A stretch of 17,011 nt of DNA, from NCBI GenBank assembly GCA_905214305.1, contig CAJMLK010000061.1:1-17011 (forward strand), given 5' to 3'. The translations under genes and the position numbers were made by a program. Below the pieces are notes generated by a model. It was not told where the DNA came from. It saw only the letters and a list, made by a program, of their open reading frames with translations, and ran no database searches. Below are positions 1 to 7,086 of this stretch, piece after piece; the first letter of the stretch is position 1, and every line of letters begins with the position of its first letter. This DNA comes from an uncultured bacterium. GTDB lineage: Bacteria; Desulfobacterota; Desulfovibrionia; Desulfovibrionales; Desulfovibrionaceae.

Positions 1-26
1 AAACCTCCAGCTTCGAAGCTAGGAGG
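1..26 (-). terminator. Probable intrinsic terminator of the pyk/HD-GYP operon
   Basis: CCTCC at 4-8 pairs with GGAGG at 22-26. The inner palindrome AGCTTC/GAAGCT at 9-20 continues the stem, with one bulged A at 21. Read on the minus strand, the hairpin is followed by TTT at 3-1, where the window ends, so the full T-tract cannot be seen. It lies about 27 nt past the stop codon of the HD-GYP gene, where the end of this operon is expected. Confidence 0.55.
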
Positions 27-52
27 GTGAACAACGTATTGACACTCTACAT

Positions 53-1096
53 CTAAAGCGGCTCATCCACAATTTTGTCCATATCCGTCATGGCTCCGAT
101 ATTGCCGGACGCAAACCCCGAGAGCAGCATATTGGTCAGTTCGCTGTCATAGCGCGGGTCGCCCGCCAGTTCTTTTGCTGCTTCGACGGGGTCTTTGGCC
201 TGACTGTACGGCCTGTCGCAAATCATGGCCGCAAAGGAATCGGCAATAGCGGTAATTCGTCCCACACGGCTTATCTGGTTGCCCTTGAGGCGTTGGGGAT
301 AGCCCGAACCGTCCATGCGCTCATGGTGTTCATAGCAGGCCCGCACAAGCTCTTCAAAGCTCATTTCCATCTTGTGCATGAGCTTGACCCCCAAAAGGGG
401 GTGGGGCAACAGCTTTTCTCTTTCTTCGGCCTTGAGCGGGCCGGGCTTGCTGAGCAGAAAGGCGGGAACCTTGCTCATGCCCACATCGTGCAGCAAAAGG
501 GCCAGGGCAACGCGGTCAAGGTCTTTGCGGCGGTATTCGCCACTTGTCTGCATCCACAGCCAGAGGCCCACGCTCATGGTGTTGATGGCGTGCCGCGCCA
601 TCTGATACTTGCGAAACAGGCGACGCATGAACGTGTTGATGCGGTGCTTGTCTGCCCAAAGGTATTCCGTGATCACCATGACGTCGCGGTACAGTGGCTC
701 AAGCAGGGCCTTTATGGGCTGGTTGATGAACTCCGTATAGCGGATAAAGAGCGCGCGGATGCATATGTCCGTAATTTCCGCTTCCTTGAGGTTTTTATCC
801 TGCAATACAAGGTCAAGCTGTTTGACAATGTGGCGCGAATAGATGTGATGATCAGAGCGCGACACAAAAAGATCGCCTTCGGCACACAGCGCCGCCAGTT
901 CTTCAACCTGCTCGTTGCTCAGGCGCGTTTCCTTTTTGCAGTAAGGAGCAAGCACCATGATGTCTTCACGAAAGCTGAAAAGATCCACAGGAGGCCGGTA
1001 CCTGGGAAAGCTGGAAAGTATTTCGTTGCTTATCTGGTAGTATTCCTCATTGATGTTCTGAGGAATCTCTCGTGCTTCCCGTGCTTGCTCGGCCAT
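53..1096 (-). CDS. HD-GYP domain protein, predicted cyclic-di-GMP phosphodiesterase
   Basis: This 347-residue protein has a complete HD-GYP domain in its C-terminal half. The HD pair is at 203-204 (LLHDVGM), a further histidine is in PHPLLG near 232, the HHE motif is at 257-259, and DGSGYP is at 262-267. In this family these residues bind a di- or tri-metal centre that hydrolyses cyclic-di-GMP to pGpG or GMP, so an active enzyme is likely. The N-terminal 150 or so residues show no response-regulator receiver, PAS or membrane segment that I recognise, so the protein is probably cytosolic with an unknown input domain. Its start codon lies only 3 nt after the pyk stop (TAG GAC ATG), which implies co-transcription and perhaps translational coupling with pyruvate kinase. 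The family is certain; the substrate and the biological role are inferred. Confidence 0.88.
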   Translation of the reverse strand: MAEQAREAREIPQNINEEYYQISNEILSSFPRYRPPVDLFSFREDIMVLAPYCKKETRLSNEQVEELAALCAEGDLFVSRSDHHIYSRHIVKQLDLVLQDKNLKEAEITDICIRALFIRYTEFINQPIKALLEPLYRDVMVITEYLWADKHRINTFMRRLFRKYQMARHAINTMSVGLWLWMQTSGEYRRKDLDRVALALLLHDVGMSKVPAFLLSKPGPLKAEEREKLLPHPLLGVKLMHKMEMSFEELVRACYEHHERMDGSGYPQRLKGNQISRVGRITAIADSFAAMICDRPYSQAKDPVEAAKELAGDPRYDSELTNMLLSGFASGNIGAMTDMDKIVDEPL

Positions 1097-1099
1097 GTC

Positions 1100-2518
1100 C
1101 TATTTCCAGTATATTTTAACAAGGTTGGTGCCACGCGGGGTGGAGGAGGAGCCTTTGACCTGCCCTGCGGTTATCACCGCGCAGTCGTCAGCCACAAAGT
1201 CTTCACTGTTATGGATGAACTGCTCGGCCCGGATCAGGTGGCTGGGCTCTTCCTGCGGATGGTCGATGAACACCGGCTTGACGCCCCACACAAAGTTGAG
1301 AGCCTTGACGGTCACCGGGTCAGGAGTGAGGGCATAAATCTGCTGGGGAGGACGCCTTGCAGAAACCTGACGTGCCGAACTGCCGGAAAGGCTGTGGGAC
1401 ACGATGGCCGTGGCCCCGGCCTTGTTTGCCAGCAGGCATGCCGAGTAGGCAAGGAATTCAGGTATGCCCTTGTCGGCATCGGGTTCTTCAAGATTGTGGT
1501 TGAGCAGCAGCAGTTTTTCGGCTTCATCGGTGATGCGCCTCATGTAACGTACCGTGTCAACAGGGAAATTGCCCATGGCGGTTTCTTCAGAAAGCATCAC
1601 GCAGTCGGCCCCGTCAAGCACGGCGTTGGCAACGTCCGTGGTTTCCGCTCGCGTGGGGGCGGGGCTGTTCACCATTGAGAGCAGCATCTGCGTAGCCACA
1701 ATAACAGGCTTTGAAGCCTTGTTGCAGGCGCTGATAATGCGCTTCTGCAGGGCAGGCAGCAGCGGCAGTGGGCATTCCACGCCAAGGTCGCCGCGTGCCA
1801 CCATGACCACGTCTGTTTCTGCCAGAATTTCTGCAAGATTATCCACAGCACTCTGACGTTCCAGCTTGACCACTACAGGCAGGTTCTGCCCGGCAGCGGC
1901 GATCAGCTCCTTGGCTTCGCGCACGTCATCGGCTGTCTGCACATAGGAAATCGCCACAGCGTCCACGCCGAGCTTGAGGCCGTCCGCAAGGTCTTTTTTA
2001 TCCTTGTCCGTCAGGGCGCGCACTTTCGTGGCCTTGCCGGGCAGGGCGAGGCCCTTGCGCGATGTGACGATGCCGCTGTTGTCCGCTTCCAGCAGAATCA
2101 GGTTGTCTTCCCGGCGGGCCTGCACGATGAACTGAAGGCCGCCGTCCGCCAGCACAAGGCGGTCGCCCGGCTCCAGGCTTTCAAGTATTTCTTCATGGTC
2201 AAAGGGCAGATAGGGCATTTCATTGATGCGTGACTGGCTGGGACCAAGCAGCAGGCGCATGCCTTTTTCCACATCTATGGCGCCTTCGGGAACCACCCCC
2301 AGGCGAATTTTCGGCCCGGAAAGGTCTTGCATGATGGTGATGGGCCGTCCGAGCGCGCGTTCAACTTCGCGGATGTTCTTTATGATGTTTACAAAATCGG
2401 CAGCGCCGCCGTGTGAAAAGTTGAGACGAAAAACGCTCACGCCGGCTTCTGCAAGTTCATGCAGTTTTTCCCTGCTGTTGGAAGCGGGGCCAATGGTGGC
2501 GACAATTTTGGTTCTCAT
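1100..2518 (-). CDS. pyk: Pyruvate kinase
   Basis: Pyruvate kinase converts phosphoenolpyruvate and ADP to pyruvate and ATP, the last step of glycolysis, in the cytosol. The 472-residue product has the family's usual length. It opens with TKIVATIGP and shows FRLNFSHG (28-37) with the substrate and potassium ligands R31, N33 and S35. The catalytic signature VVVKLE ends at 220 with K218, MVARGDLGVE follows at 239-248, and TQMLLSM is at 276-282. The C-terminal regulatory domain is intact to the end. The loop usually written LSGET reads LSEET here, a variant also found in some relatives. I chose the ATG at 2518 because it begins exactly at the conserved N-terminus and has AAGGA 6 nt upstream. An in-frame start 32 codons further upstream adds only unconserved residues and would lie upstream of the likely transcription start. 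It is the first gene of a two-gene operon divergent from the dcw cluster. Confidence 0.97.
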   Translation of the reverse strand: MRTKIVATIGPASNSREKLHELAEAGVSVFRLNFSHGGAADFVNIIKNIREVERALGRPITIMQDLSGPKIRLGVVPEGAIDVEKGMRLLLGPSQSRINEMPYLPFDHEEILESLEPGDRLVLADGGLQFIVQARREDNLILLEADNSGIVTSRKGLALPGKATKVRALTDKDKKDLADGLKLGVDAVAISYVQTADDVREAKELIAAAGQNLPVVVKLERQSAVDNLAEILAETDVVMVARGDLGVECPLPLLPALQKRIISACNKASKPVIVATQMLLSMVNSPAPTRAETTDVANAVLDGADCVMLSEETAMGNFPVDTVRYMRRITDEAEKLLLLNHNLEEPDADKGIPEFLAYSACLLANKAGATAIVSHSLSGSSARQVSARRPPQQIYALTPDPVTVKALNFVWGVKPVFIDHPQEEPSHLIRAEQFIHNSEDFVADDCAVITAGQVKGSSSTPRGTNLVKIYWK

Positions 2519-2524
2519 GATGTG

Positions 2525-2529
2525 TCCTT
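2525..2529 (-). promoter_or_regulatory. Ribosome binding site of pyk
   Basis: AAGGA on the minus strand, 6 nt before the ATG at 2518. It supports this start over the longer reading frame upstream. Confidence 0.75.
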
Positions 2530-2595
2530 GTTTAGAGGGCAGGGGGCTGGCCCGGCGTATGGACGCAATACAGGAATGATTGACCAGCACAAAAA

Positions 2596-2624
2596 AGCAT
2601 CTTGATTTTCGCACGTATTGTCAA
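2596..2624 (-). promoter_or_regulatory. Candidate pyk promoter
   Basis: On the minus strand a perfect -35 TTGACA (2624-2619) is followed after 17 nt by GATGCT (2601-2596), a poor -10 that matches only three consensus bases. It would give a leader of roughly 70 nt before pyk. A second, weaker possibility is TTGACC at 2710-2705, without a clear -10. Spacing and position are good but the -10 is weak. Confidence 0.35.
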
Positions 2625-2716
2625 GGTATTCGGCATTGCTGGAGCATGCAACACGCACCCGGTGCAACGCGTGACGCTATTTTTTTGCTGCGGCTGATTT
2701 TTTTGGTCAATGGGCC

Positions 2717-2755
2717 GGTGGTAAAAGACCACTTTTTACCACCACTTGTTTTTTT
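2717..2755 (+). terminator. Perfect 10-bp inverted repeat with T-tract: terminator-shaped element or operator
   Basis: GGTGGTAAAA (2717-2726) and TTTTACCACC (2734-2743) are exact inverted copies separated by 7 nt. Five bases later comes a run of seven T (2749-2755), so a plus-strand transcript would form a Rho-independent terminator shape. No known gene upstream reads into it. Its arms contain GTGGTAAA, the same core found in the MraZ-type boxes before mraZ, so it may instead or also be a protein binding site. The structure is certain; the function is not. Confidence 0.5.
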
Positions 2756-2837
2756 GAAAAAGAGCAATGTTTTCACCCTGCCCGTAATCCCTGAAATTGG
2801 CTTCACACATAAATGTTGCGGTTTTTTTGTACTTGGC

Positions 2838-2866
2838 TTGACACCCCCATAGCCTTGGGGCATAAG
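2838..2866 (+). promoter_or_regulatory. Sigma-70 type promoter of mraZ and the dcw cluster
   Basis: A perfect -35 TTGACA (2838-2843) is followed after exactly 17 nt by CATAAG (2861-2866), which matches TATAAT at four of six positions. Transcription would start near 2873, giving a leader of about 35 nt before the mraZ GTG. It is the best promoter match in the divergent region and overlaps the GTGG boxes that MraZ is expected to bind. Confidence 0.65.
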
Positions 2867-2904
2867 TGGGAAAAAGTGGTAATATGAAGTAAGAAAGTGG
2901 TAAA
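2864..2904 (+). promoter_or_regulatory. MraZ-type operator: repeated GTGG boxes
   Basis: Three same-strand boxes are present: GTGGGAAA (2866-2873), GTGGTAAT (2876-2883) and GTGGTAAA (2897-2904), each preceded by AA. The first two are spaced 10 bp apart and the third follows 21 bp later, so all lie on one helix face. A degenerate AAGTAAGAAA sits between them. MraZ is known in other bacteria to bind tandem GTGG-type repeats before its own gene and repress the cluster. These boxes overlap the -10 and the predicted start, which fits autorepression. Confidence 0.6.
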
Positions 2905-2907
2905 GCC

Positions 2908-3354
2908 GTGCAAAAACTCTTCACAAAAAGCCTTTCTCGCAGCCTGGACCCCAAGGGGCGTCTTATGCTGCCCCCCGAGTACCGGGAAGGGCTTTGTGCC
3001 GATGGCGGCACGGGGGTTTTCTGGCTTACCGCATACTACGGCCGTCTGGTGGCCTATCTTCCCGGTGACTGGGAAAAGGTAACGGAACAGTTGAGCCGTA
3101 TTCCCATGCCCTCGCCGCGCCTTTCACACTTCAAGACCAAGGTTATGGGTCTCGCGCAGGAACTGCAGTGCGATGCCCAGGGCCGTGTTCGCATTCCTCA
3201 GGCCCTCATGCGTGAAGCCGGACTGCAAAAGGACGTCATGCTGGTGGGCATGCTTACTAAATTTGAAATATGGGATCAGACCCGCTTTGACGCCCTGGAG
3301 CTTGAAGACGTTTCTGCGGAGCTTGCGGCCAGCGGCGTGGCGATAAGCCTTTAG
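2908..3354 (+). CDS. mraZ: Transcriptional regulator MraZ
   Basis: MraZ is a ring-forming DNA-binding protein that opens most dcw clusters and controls its own operon through repeats upstream of the gene. The 148-residue protein has the usual length and two SpoVT/AbrB-like modules, each with the diagnostic turn: DPKGR at 14-18 and DAQGR at 89-93. The start is GTG at 2908. An in-frame stop (TAA at 2890-2892) lies just upstream and no ATG is available, so translation must begin here or later, and the conserved SLDPKGR block requires this start. The ribosome binding site is poor, and the region before the start is taken up by the GTGG boxes. rsmH follows after 9 nt. Confidence 0.95.
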   Translation: MQKLFTKSLSRSLDPKGRLMLPPEYREGLCADGGTGVFWLTAYYGRLVAYLPGDWEKVTEQLSRIPMPSPRLSHFKTKVMGLAQELQCDAQGRVRIPQALMREAGLQKDVMLVGMLTKFEIWDQTRFDALELEDVSAELAASGVAISL

Positions 3355-3363
3355 GCGCTATTT

Positions 3364-4347
3364 ATGATGCAAACCATGCACGATACTGCGGAACCGACAC
3401 GGCATGTGTCCGTTCTGCCTGTGGAAACCCTGGAGGCGCTCAGCCCGCGCGCCGGGGGACGCTATCTGGACGGCACTCTTGGCATGGGCGGACACGCCAG
3501 TGCCATCTTGTCGTCAGCCCCCGACATTGAACTGTGCGGACTTGACCGTGACGAGGAAGCCCTTGCCCTTGCCGGGCAGCGCCTGAGCGCTTTCGGCCAG
3601 CGGGCGCACCTGTTCCATTGTCGCTACAGCGACTTTGCCGAGGCTCTCAAGGAACTGGGCTGGAACAAGGTGGACGGAGCCTTGCTGGATATCGGTGTTT
3701 CCTCGTTGCAGCTTGACGAGGCGGAGCGTGGGTTCAGTTTTTATGGCGATGGCCCTCTGGATATGCGCATGGATCAGGCGTCGGTACAGCCTTCGGCATG
3801 GCACTGGGTCAATCGCGAAAGTTTCGACAAGCTCAAAGACTGCATAGCCACTCTGGGCGAAGAGCCGCAGGCCGGGCGTATTGCCCGCGCCATCGTGGAC
3901 GCCAGACAAAAAAATACCATCGACACCACAGGCCAGTTGGCCGCCCTTGTTGAAAGGGCCTATCCGGCGGCATGGCGGGCCAAGGCCCGTCGGCATCCCG
4001 CCACGCGAACCTTCCAGGCCCTGCGCATGGCCGTTAACGATGAGCTGGGCGAACTGCGCCGGTTTCTTGATCAGATTCTGGCATGGTTGCCCATTGGCGG
4101 GCGGCTGGCGGTCATAACCTTTCATTCGCTTGAAGACCGCATGGTCAAGCAGGCCATGCGTCACTGGGCCGAAGGCTGCCGCTGCCCGAGGCACATCCCC
4201 CGCTGCATGTGCGGGCATCAGCCCGAAGTGCGCATTCTGCATAAAAAACCTCTGCAGGCCGGACCTGAAGAATTGGCGGCAAATTCCCGCGCGGGCAGCG
4301 CAAAGCTGCGCGCGGTTGAAAAGATTGCCGAGGATTCCGGCTCGTGA
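3364..4347 (+). CDS. rsmH: 16S rRNA (cytosine(1402)-N(4))-methyltransferase RsmH
   Basis: RsmH, formerly MraW, uses S-adenosylmethionine to methylate N4 of C1402 in 16S rRNA, near the decoding site. The 327-residue product shows the SAM-binding stretch GTLGMGGH (37-44), the acidic LDRDEEA (60-66), DIGVSS (109-114), the HPATRTFQALR block at 211-221 and the family signature ITFHSLEDR (251-259). Near the C-terminus are four cysteines, C272, C274, C281 and C283, in a CxC-x6-CxC pattern; these may hold a metal, which is inference. ATG codons at 3364, 3367 and 3376 are all possible starts; the first has an AGG about 8 nt upstream. It follows mraZ closely, and its stop overlaps the ftsL start (GTGA). 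Confidence 0.96.
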   Translation: MMQTMHDTAEPTRHVSVLPVETLEALSPRAGGRYLDGTLGMGGHASAILSSAPDIELCGLDRDEEALALAGQRLSAFGQRAHLFHCRYSDFAEALKELGWNKVDGALLDIGVSSLQLDEAERGFSFYGDGPLDMRMDQASVQPSAWHWVNRESFDKLKDCIATLGEEPQAGRIARAIVDARQKNTIDTTGQLAALVERAYPAAWRAKARRHPATRTFQALRMAVNDELGELRRFLDQILAWLPIGGRLAVITFHSLEDRMVKQAMRHWAEGCRCPRHIPRCMCGHQPEVRILHKKPLQAGPEELAANSRAGSAKLRAVEKIAEDSGS

Positions 4348-4646
4348 AGCGCAATCTTTCCGCGAAGCCTGCTGGCGGCAGGGGATGGCTGCTGTTTCTT
4401 GTACTCGGTTTGCTGGCCTGCATGGTCATGGGTCTTGTGCTCGTTTGGAGCAACATCGAGCGCATGGACACCACATATTTTATCAATATCGCGCAGAATA
4501 CCATGCGCGAACGGCGCGCCCTGCGTGCCAAGCTTGAAGTGGAAAGAGAACGCCTGCTTTCGCCCTATGAGCTGCGTCGCCGCGCCGAGGAATTTTCCAT
4601 GCGCGAGCCGAAGCCGGGGCAGATACGCCGAATGGAAGGGCACTAG
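4344..4646 (+). CDS. ftsL: Cell division protein FtsL-like
   Basis: This small 100-residue protein has a basic cytoplasmic tail (1-13), one hydrophobic transmembrane helix (about 15-35) and a charged periplasmic part. The stretch around 45-75 is rich in Arg, Glu and Leu and looks like a coiled coil. That layout, and the position between rsmH and ftsI, is that of FtsL, which with FtsB and FtsQ activates the FtsW-FtsI septal synthase. FtsL sequences diverge strongly, so the call rests on topology and gene order. It starts with GTG at 4344, overlapping the rsmH stop by 4 nt, with AGGA (4331-4334) 9 nt upstream. A gap of 126 nt follows before ftsI. Confidence 0.8.
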   Translation: MKRNLSAKPAGGRGWLLFLVLGLLACMVMGLVLVWSNIERMDTTYFINIAQNTMRERRALRAKLEVERERLLSPYELRRRAEEFSMREPKPGQIRRMEGH

Positions 4647-4735
4647 GCCCTGCGCTTATAAAACCTCTCCGACGAGCCGCGCCCGTCCTTTCCGGACAGG
4701 CACGGGCCGGGGACGGCAACATAAATACTATCAGT

Positions 4736-4754
4736 AAAAACCGGGCCAACCCGG
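4736..4754 (-). terminator. Antisense-facing terminator-like hairpin between ftsL and ftsI
   Basis: CCGGG (4741-4745), loop CCAA and CCCGG (4750-4754) form a perfect 5-bp G+C stem. On the minus strand it is followed directly by TTTTT (4740-4736), so it would stop antisense transcription coming from ftsI. On the plus strand it is only a hairpin. The stem is short and the arrangement may be chance. A second hairpin, GCCCGT/ACGGGC at 4681-4686 and 4702-4707, lies upstream in the same gap. Confidence 0.35.
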
Positions 4755-4772
4755 AAGTCATCGGGACTCGCC

Positions 4773-6902
4773 ATGTTCAAATTCAATTCGCGCAAGGCCA
4801 ACAGGCATACAGATGCTCCACGGGCCGAAAGTAAACCACGCGCCTCCAATCGTATGCGGACGCCGGCTCCCGAAGGCAAGACGCGCTTTGCGTGGGCTGG
4901 CCAGATTGACTGGGGCCGTGTGCGCATCAAGATGGTTGTTGTTGTCTTTTGTCTGCTCTGGGCGGGCCTGTGGGGCCGCGCATGGTATCTTCAGATGATC
5001 GAAGGGCCGCGTCTGGCTGAGCGCGCGCGGCGTCAGCATATGGCTTCGGAACTGGTGACCGGCCGCCGCGGCATGATTTTTGACCGTAACGGGCAGGTAC
5101 TGGCCCGCAGTATCGAGGCACGCTCGGTTTACGCCCGACCGCAGGAAATTGAAGATTTTCAGGCCATGGCAAATACGCTTGGCCCGATTCTGGGCATAGA
5201 GCCGCAGAAGCTTTATAACGATCTTTCCCAGACGAAACGCCGCTTTGTGTGGATAAAACGCAAGGTTGACGACTTCACCGCAGAAGCGGTGCGCAAGACC
5301 AACATGGCTGGCATCGGTCTTTCCAAGGAATACGACCGCGTTTACCCCTTCAAGCATATGGCCGGGCAGGTGCTGGGCTTTGTCGGTCTGGACGACAAGG
5401 GGCTTGAGGGCATTGAGCGCTCAATGGAAGCGCGACTCGGCTGCATTCCCACCCGCCAGATAGTGCAGCGCGATGCTATGGGGCGCCGTTTCTATCTGCA
5501 CGAAGAAGGGCAGAGCGAACCGCGCGGTCAGGACCTTACACTGACCATCGATGTGCAGATGCAGTTCATCGTGGAAGAAGCCGTGGCGCGTGCCGTGCGT
5601 GATTATGACGCCCGCTGGGGCGGTGCGCTGGTGGTGGATGTGCCTTCGGGAGAAATTGTGGCCTGGGCGCAGTACCCCTTTTTCAATCCCAATACCTATA
5701 AGGACACAAGCCCTCTCGTATACCGCAACCGTCTGGCGGCTGACGCCCTTGAGCCTGGCTCAACCTTCAAGCCTTTTGTCATGGCCGCCGCCATTCAGGA
5801 AAAGAAAATCAGCACCAGCACCGCCATTGATTGCGAAAGCGGCCGGTGGGTGGCAAAAAACTTCACCATCCGCGACACCTCGCGGCAGGGAGTGCTGCCC
5901 GCCAGCAAGGTGCTGCGCTATTCTTCCAACATCGGCATGGCCAAAATCGGCCTGATGATGGGCGCCCCCACGTTCTACAAGTACTTGCATGCGCTAGGCT
6001 TCGGGCAGCGCACCAACGTGCCGGTGGCGGACAGCAAGGGCATTTTGCGCATCCCCCGCGACTGGAGCGAGGTGGACATCATGTCCACATCATTCGGGCA
6101 GAGCATTTCCGTAACGGGCCTGCAAATGGCCCAGGCATACCTGACGCTGCTGAACAACGGCGTTTACAAGCCGCTGCGCCTGACGCGCGAAGACAACAAT
6201 GTGGAAGAAGTTCCGCAGCGTATTTTCTCGCAGACCACCGTGCGTGATGTCATGCGCATGATGCGCGACGTGGTTGAAGAAAGCGACGGTACAGGCAAGC
6301 GCGCCCGCATTGACGGCATCGAGGTGGCGGGAAAAACCGGCACGGCACAGAAAGCCGACCATCGTGCCGGTACGTATGGCAGCAAGCGCCTGGCATCCTT
6401 TGTGGGCTTTTTTCCGGCTGACAAGCCGCGCTACCTTATTCTTGTCATGGTGGACGAACCCACACGCAACCAGTACGGCGGCGTAGTGGCGGCCCCGGTG
6501 TTCAAGGAAATTGCAAGCCGCACACTGACGTACACGGGCATTGTGCCCGAGGCAAAGGCAACTGCGGTGGCTGAAAGCCCCGCTGCCCCCGCTGCCGGGC
6601 GCAAGCGTGGCCTGAAGCTGGCCGGTCTGGATGTGCCGTACGTCAACGAAGCGCAAAAAACCGCCGCACAGCCGGATGAAGGCATGCGCCTGCCCGGCCA
6701 CCTTGCCAAGGCGGGCAGCCGGGTTCCTGACGTCATGGGCAAGTCCGTGCGCAACGCGGTGGAACTTTTTGCCAGAGCGGGCGTTGTGCCGGAGCTCAAG
6801 GGGTCTGGCAGCCGCGTGGTCAAGCAGACTCCGGCTCCGGGGGCGGCATGGCCCGAAGAGGATAACAAGACGGAATATATCCTCTGGCTTTCAGAACGGT
6901 AA
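4773..6902 (+). CDS. ftsI: Septal peptidoglycan transpeptidase FtsI (PBP3) with C-terminal PASTA domain
   Basis: A class B penicillin-binding protein that cross-links peptidoglycan at the division site together with the glycosyltransferase FtsW. The 709 residues comprise a basic cytoplasmic tail of about 50 residues, one membrane helix (about 53-70), the dimerisation or pedestal domain (from about 95, with GRRGMIFDRNG) and the transpeptidase domain. All three penicillin-binding motifs are present: STFK at 330-333 with nucleophile S330, SSN at 384-386, and KTGT at 521-524. After an Ala-rich linker (about 592-610) a PASTA domain occupies roughly 649-707. The E. coli protein, at about 588 residues, lacks it; PASTA-bearing homologues occur in Gram-positive bacteria and some other lineages. 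The ATG at 4773 has GGGA 6 nt upstream. murE follows after 190 nt. Confidence 0.96.
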   Translation: MFKFNSRKANRHTDAPRAESKPRASNRMRTPAPEGKTRFAWAGQIDWGRVRIKMVVVVFCLLWAGLWGRAWYLQMIEGPRLAERARRQHMASELVTGRRGMIFDRNGQVLARSIEARSVYARPQEIEDFQAMANTLGPILGIEPQKLYNDLSQTKRRFVWIKRKVDDFTAEAVRKTNMAGIGLSKEYDRVYPFKHMAGQVLGFVGLDDKGLEGIERSMEARLGCIPTRQIVQRDAMGRRFYLHEEGQSEPRGQDLTLTIDVQMQFIVEEAVARAVRDYDARWGGALVVDVPSGEIVAWAQYPFFNPNTYKDTSPLVYRNRLAADALEPGSTFKPFVMAAAIQEKKISTSTAIDCESGRWVAKNFTIRDTSRQGVLPASKVLRYSSNIGMAKIGLMMGAPTFYKYLHALGFGQRTNVPVADSKGILRIPRDWSEVDIMSTSFGQSISVTGLQMAQAYLTLLNNGVYKPLRLTREDNNVEEVPQRIFSQTTVRDVMRMMRDVVEESDGTGKRARIDGIEVAGKTGTAQKADHRAGTYGSKRLASFVGFFPADKPRYLILVMVDEPTRNQYGGVVAAPVFKEIASRTLTYTGIVPEAKATAVAESPAAPAAGRKRGLKLAGLDVPYVNEAQKTAAQPDEGMRLPGHLAKAGSRVPDVMGKSVRNAVELFARAGVVPELKGSGSRVVKQTPAPGAAWPEEDNKTEYILWLSER

Positions 6903-6906
6903 GGCG

Positions 6907-6951
6907 GTTGCTGCCACTGCAGGAAAAGCCCCCGCAACAGCAGGCAGCAAC
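6907..6951 (+). repeat. Perfect 9-bp inverted repeat after ftsI
   Basis: GTTGCTGCC (6907-6915) is exactly repeated as GGCAGCAAC (6943-6951), starting 4 nt after the ftsI stop. The 27-nt loop can extend the stem with CTGC/GCAG. No T-tract follows on the plus strand, so it is not an ordinary terminator. It could be an mRNA stability or processing element in the 190-nt ftsI-murE gap. A smaller stem, CTTGC/GCAAG at 7035-7050, lies further along. Confidence 0.4.
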
Positions 6952-7081
6952 GGCGGGTGAGAATGTCCGAAGGGCCGATGTTCCGGGCAGGCACGGCTTG
7001 GGTAAAGAATTTGAGCGGGTTTGACACAAACGGGCTTGCCCTGCCGCAAGGCATCATGCCCGAAGCGAAATTGCTCTACAA

Positions 7082-7086
7082 AGAGG
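7082..7086 (+). promoter_or_regulatory. Ribosome binding site of murE
   Basis: AGAGG, 6 nt before the ATG at 7093. It fixes the murE start, since a longer in-frame reading from a TTG at 7021 has no such site and adds 24 unconserved residues. Confidence 0.75.

Noticed and set aside
293..1678. Plus-strand open frame of 461 codons opposite the HD-GYP gene and the end of pyk
   Set aside because: It is a mirror frame of two well-supported minus-strand genes, has no recognisable domain and spans their junction.
2519..2614. N-terminal extension of pyruvate kinase by 32 residues
   Set aside because: Residues are unconserved, the internal ATG at 2518 has a good ribosome binding site and coincides with the family N-terminus.
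2652..2686. CACGC/GCGTG stem (2652-2673) followed by seven T (2680-2686) as a terminator
   Set aside because: The stem is only 5 bp with a 12-nt loop, and 6 nt separate it from the T-run; no transcript is known to enter it.
2680..2828. Repeated T7 tracts at 2680, 2698, 2749 and 2822 as phased curved DNA
   Set aside because: The spacings (18, 51 and 73 nt) do not keep a 10.5-bp helical phase; they probably only reflect the A/T-rich promoter region.
7021..7049. TTGACA at 7021-7026 as an internal promoter before murE
   Set aside because: No -10 like sequence occurs 15-19 nt downstream; the region there is G+C-rich.
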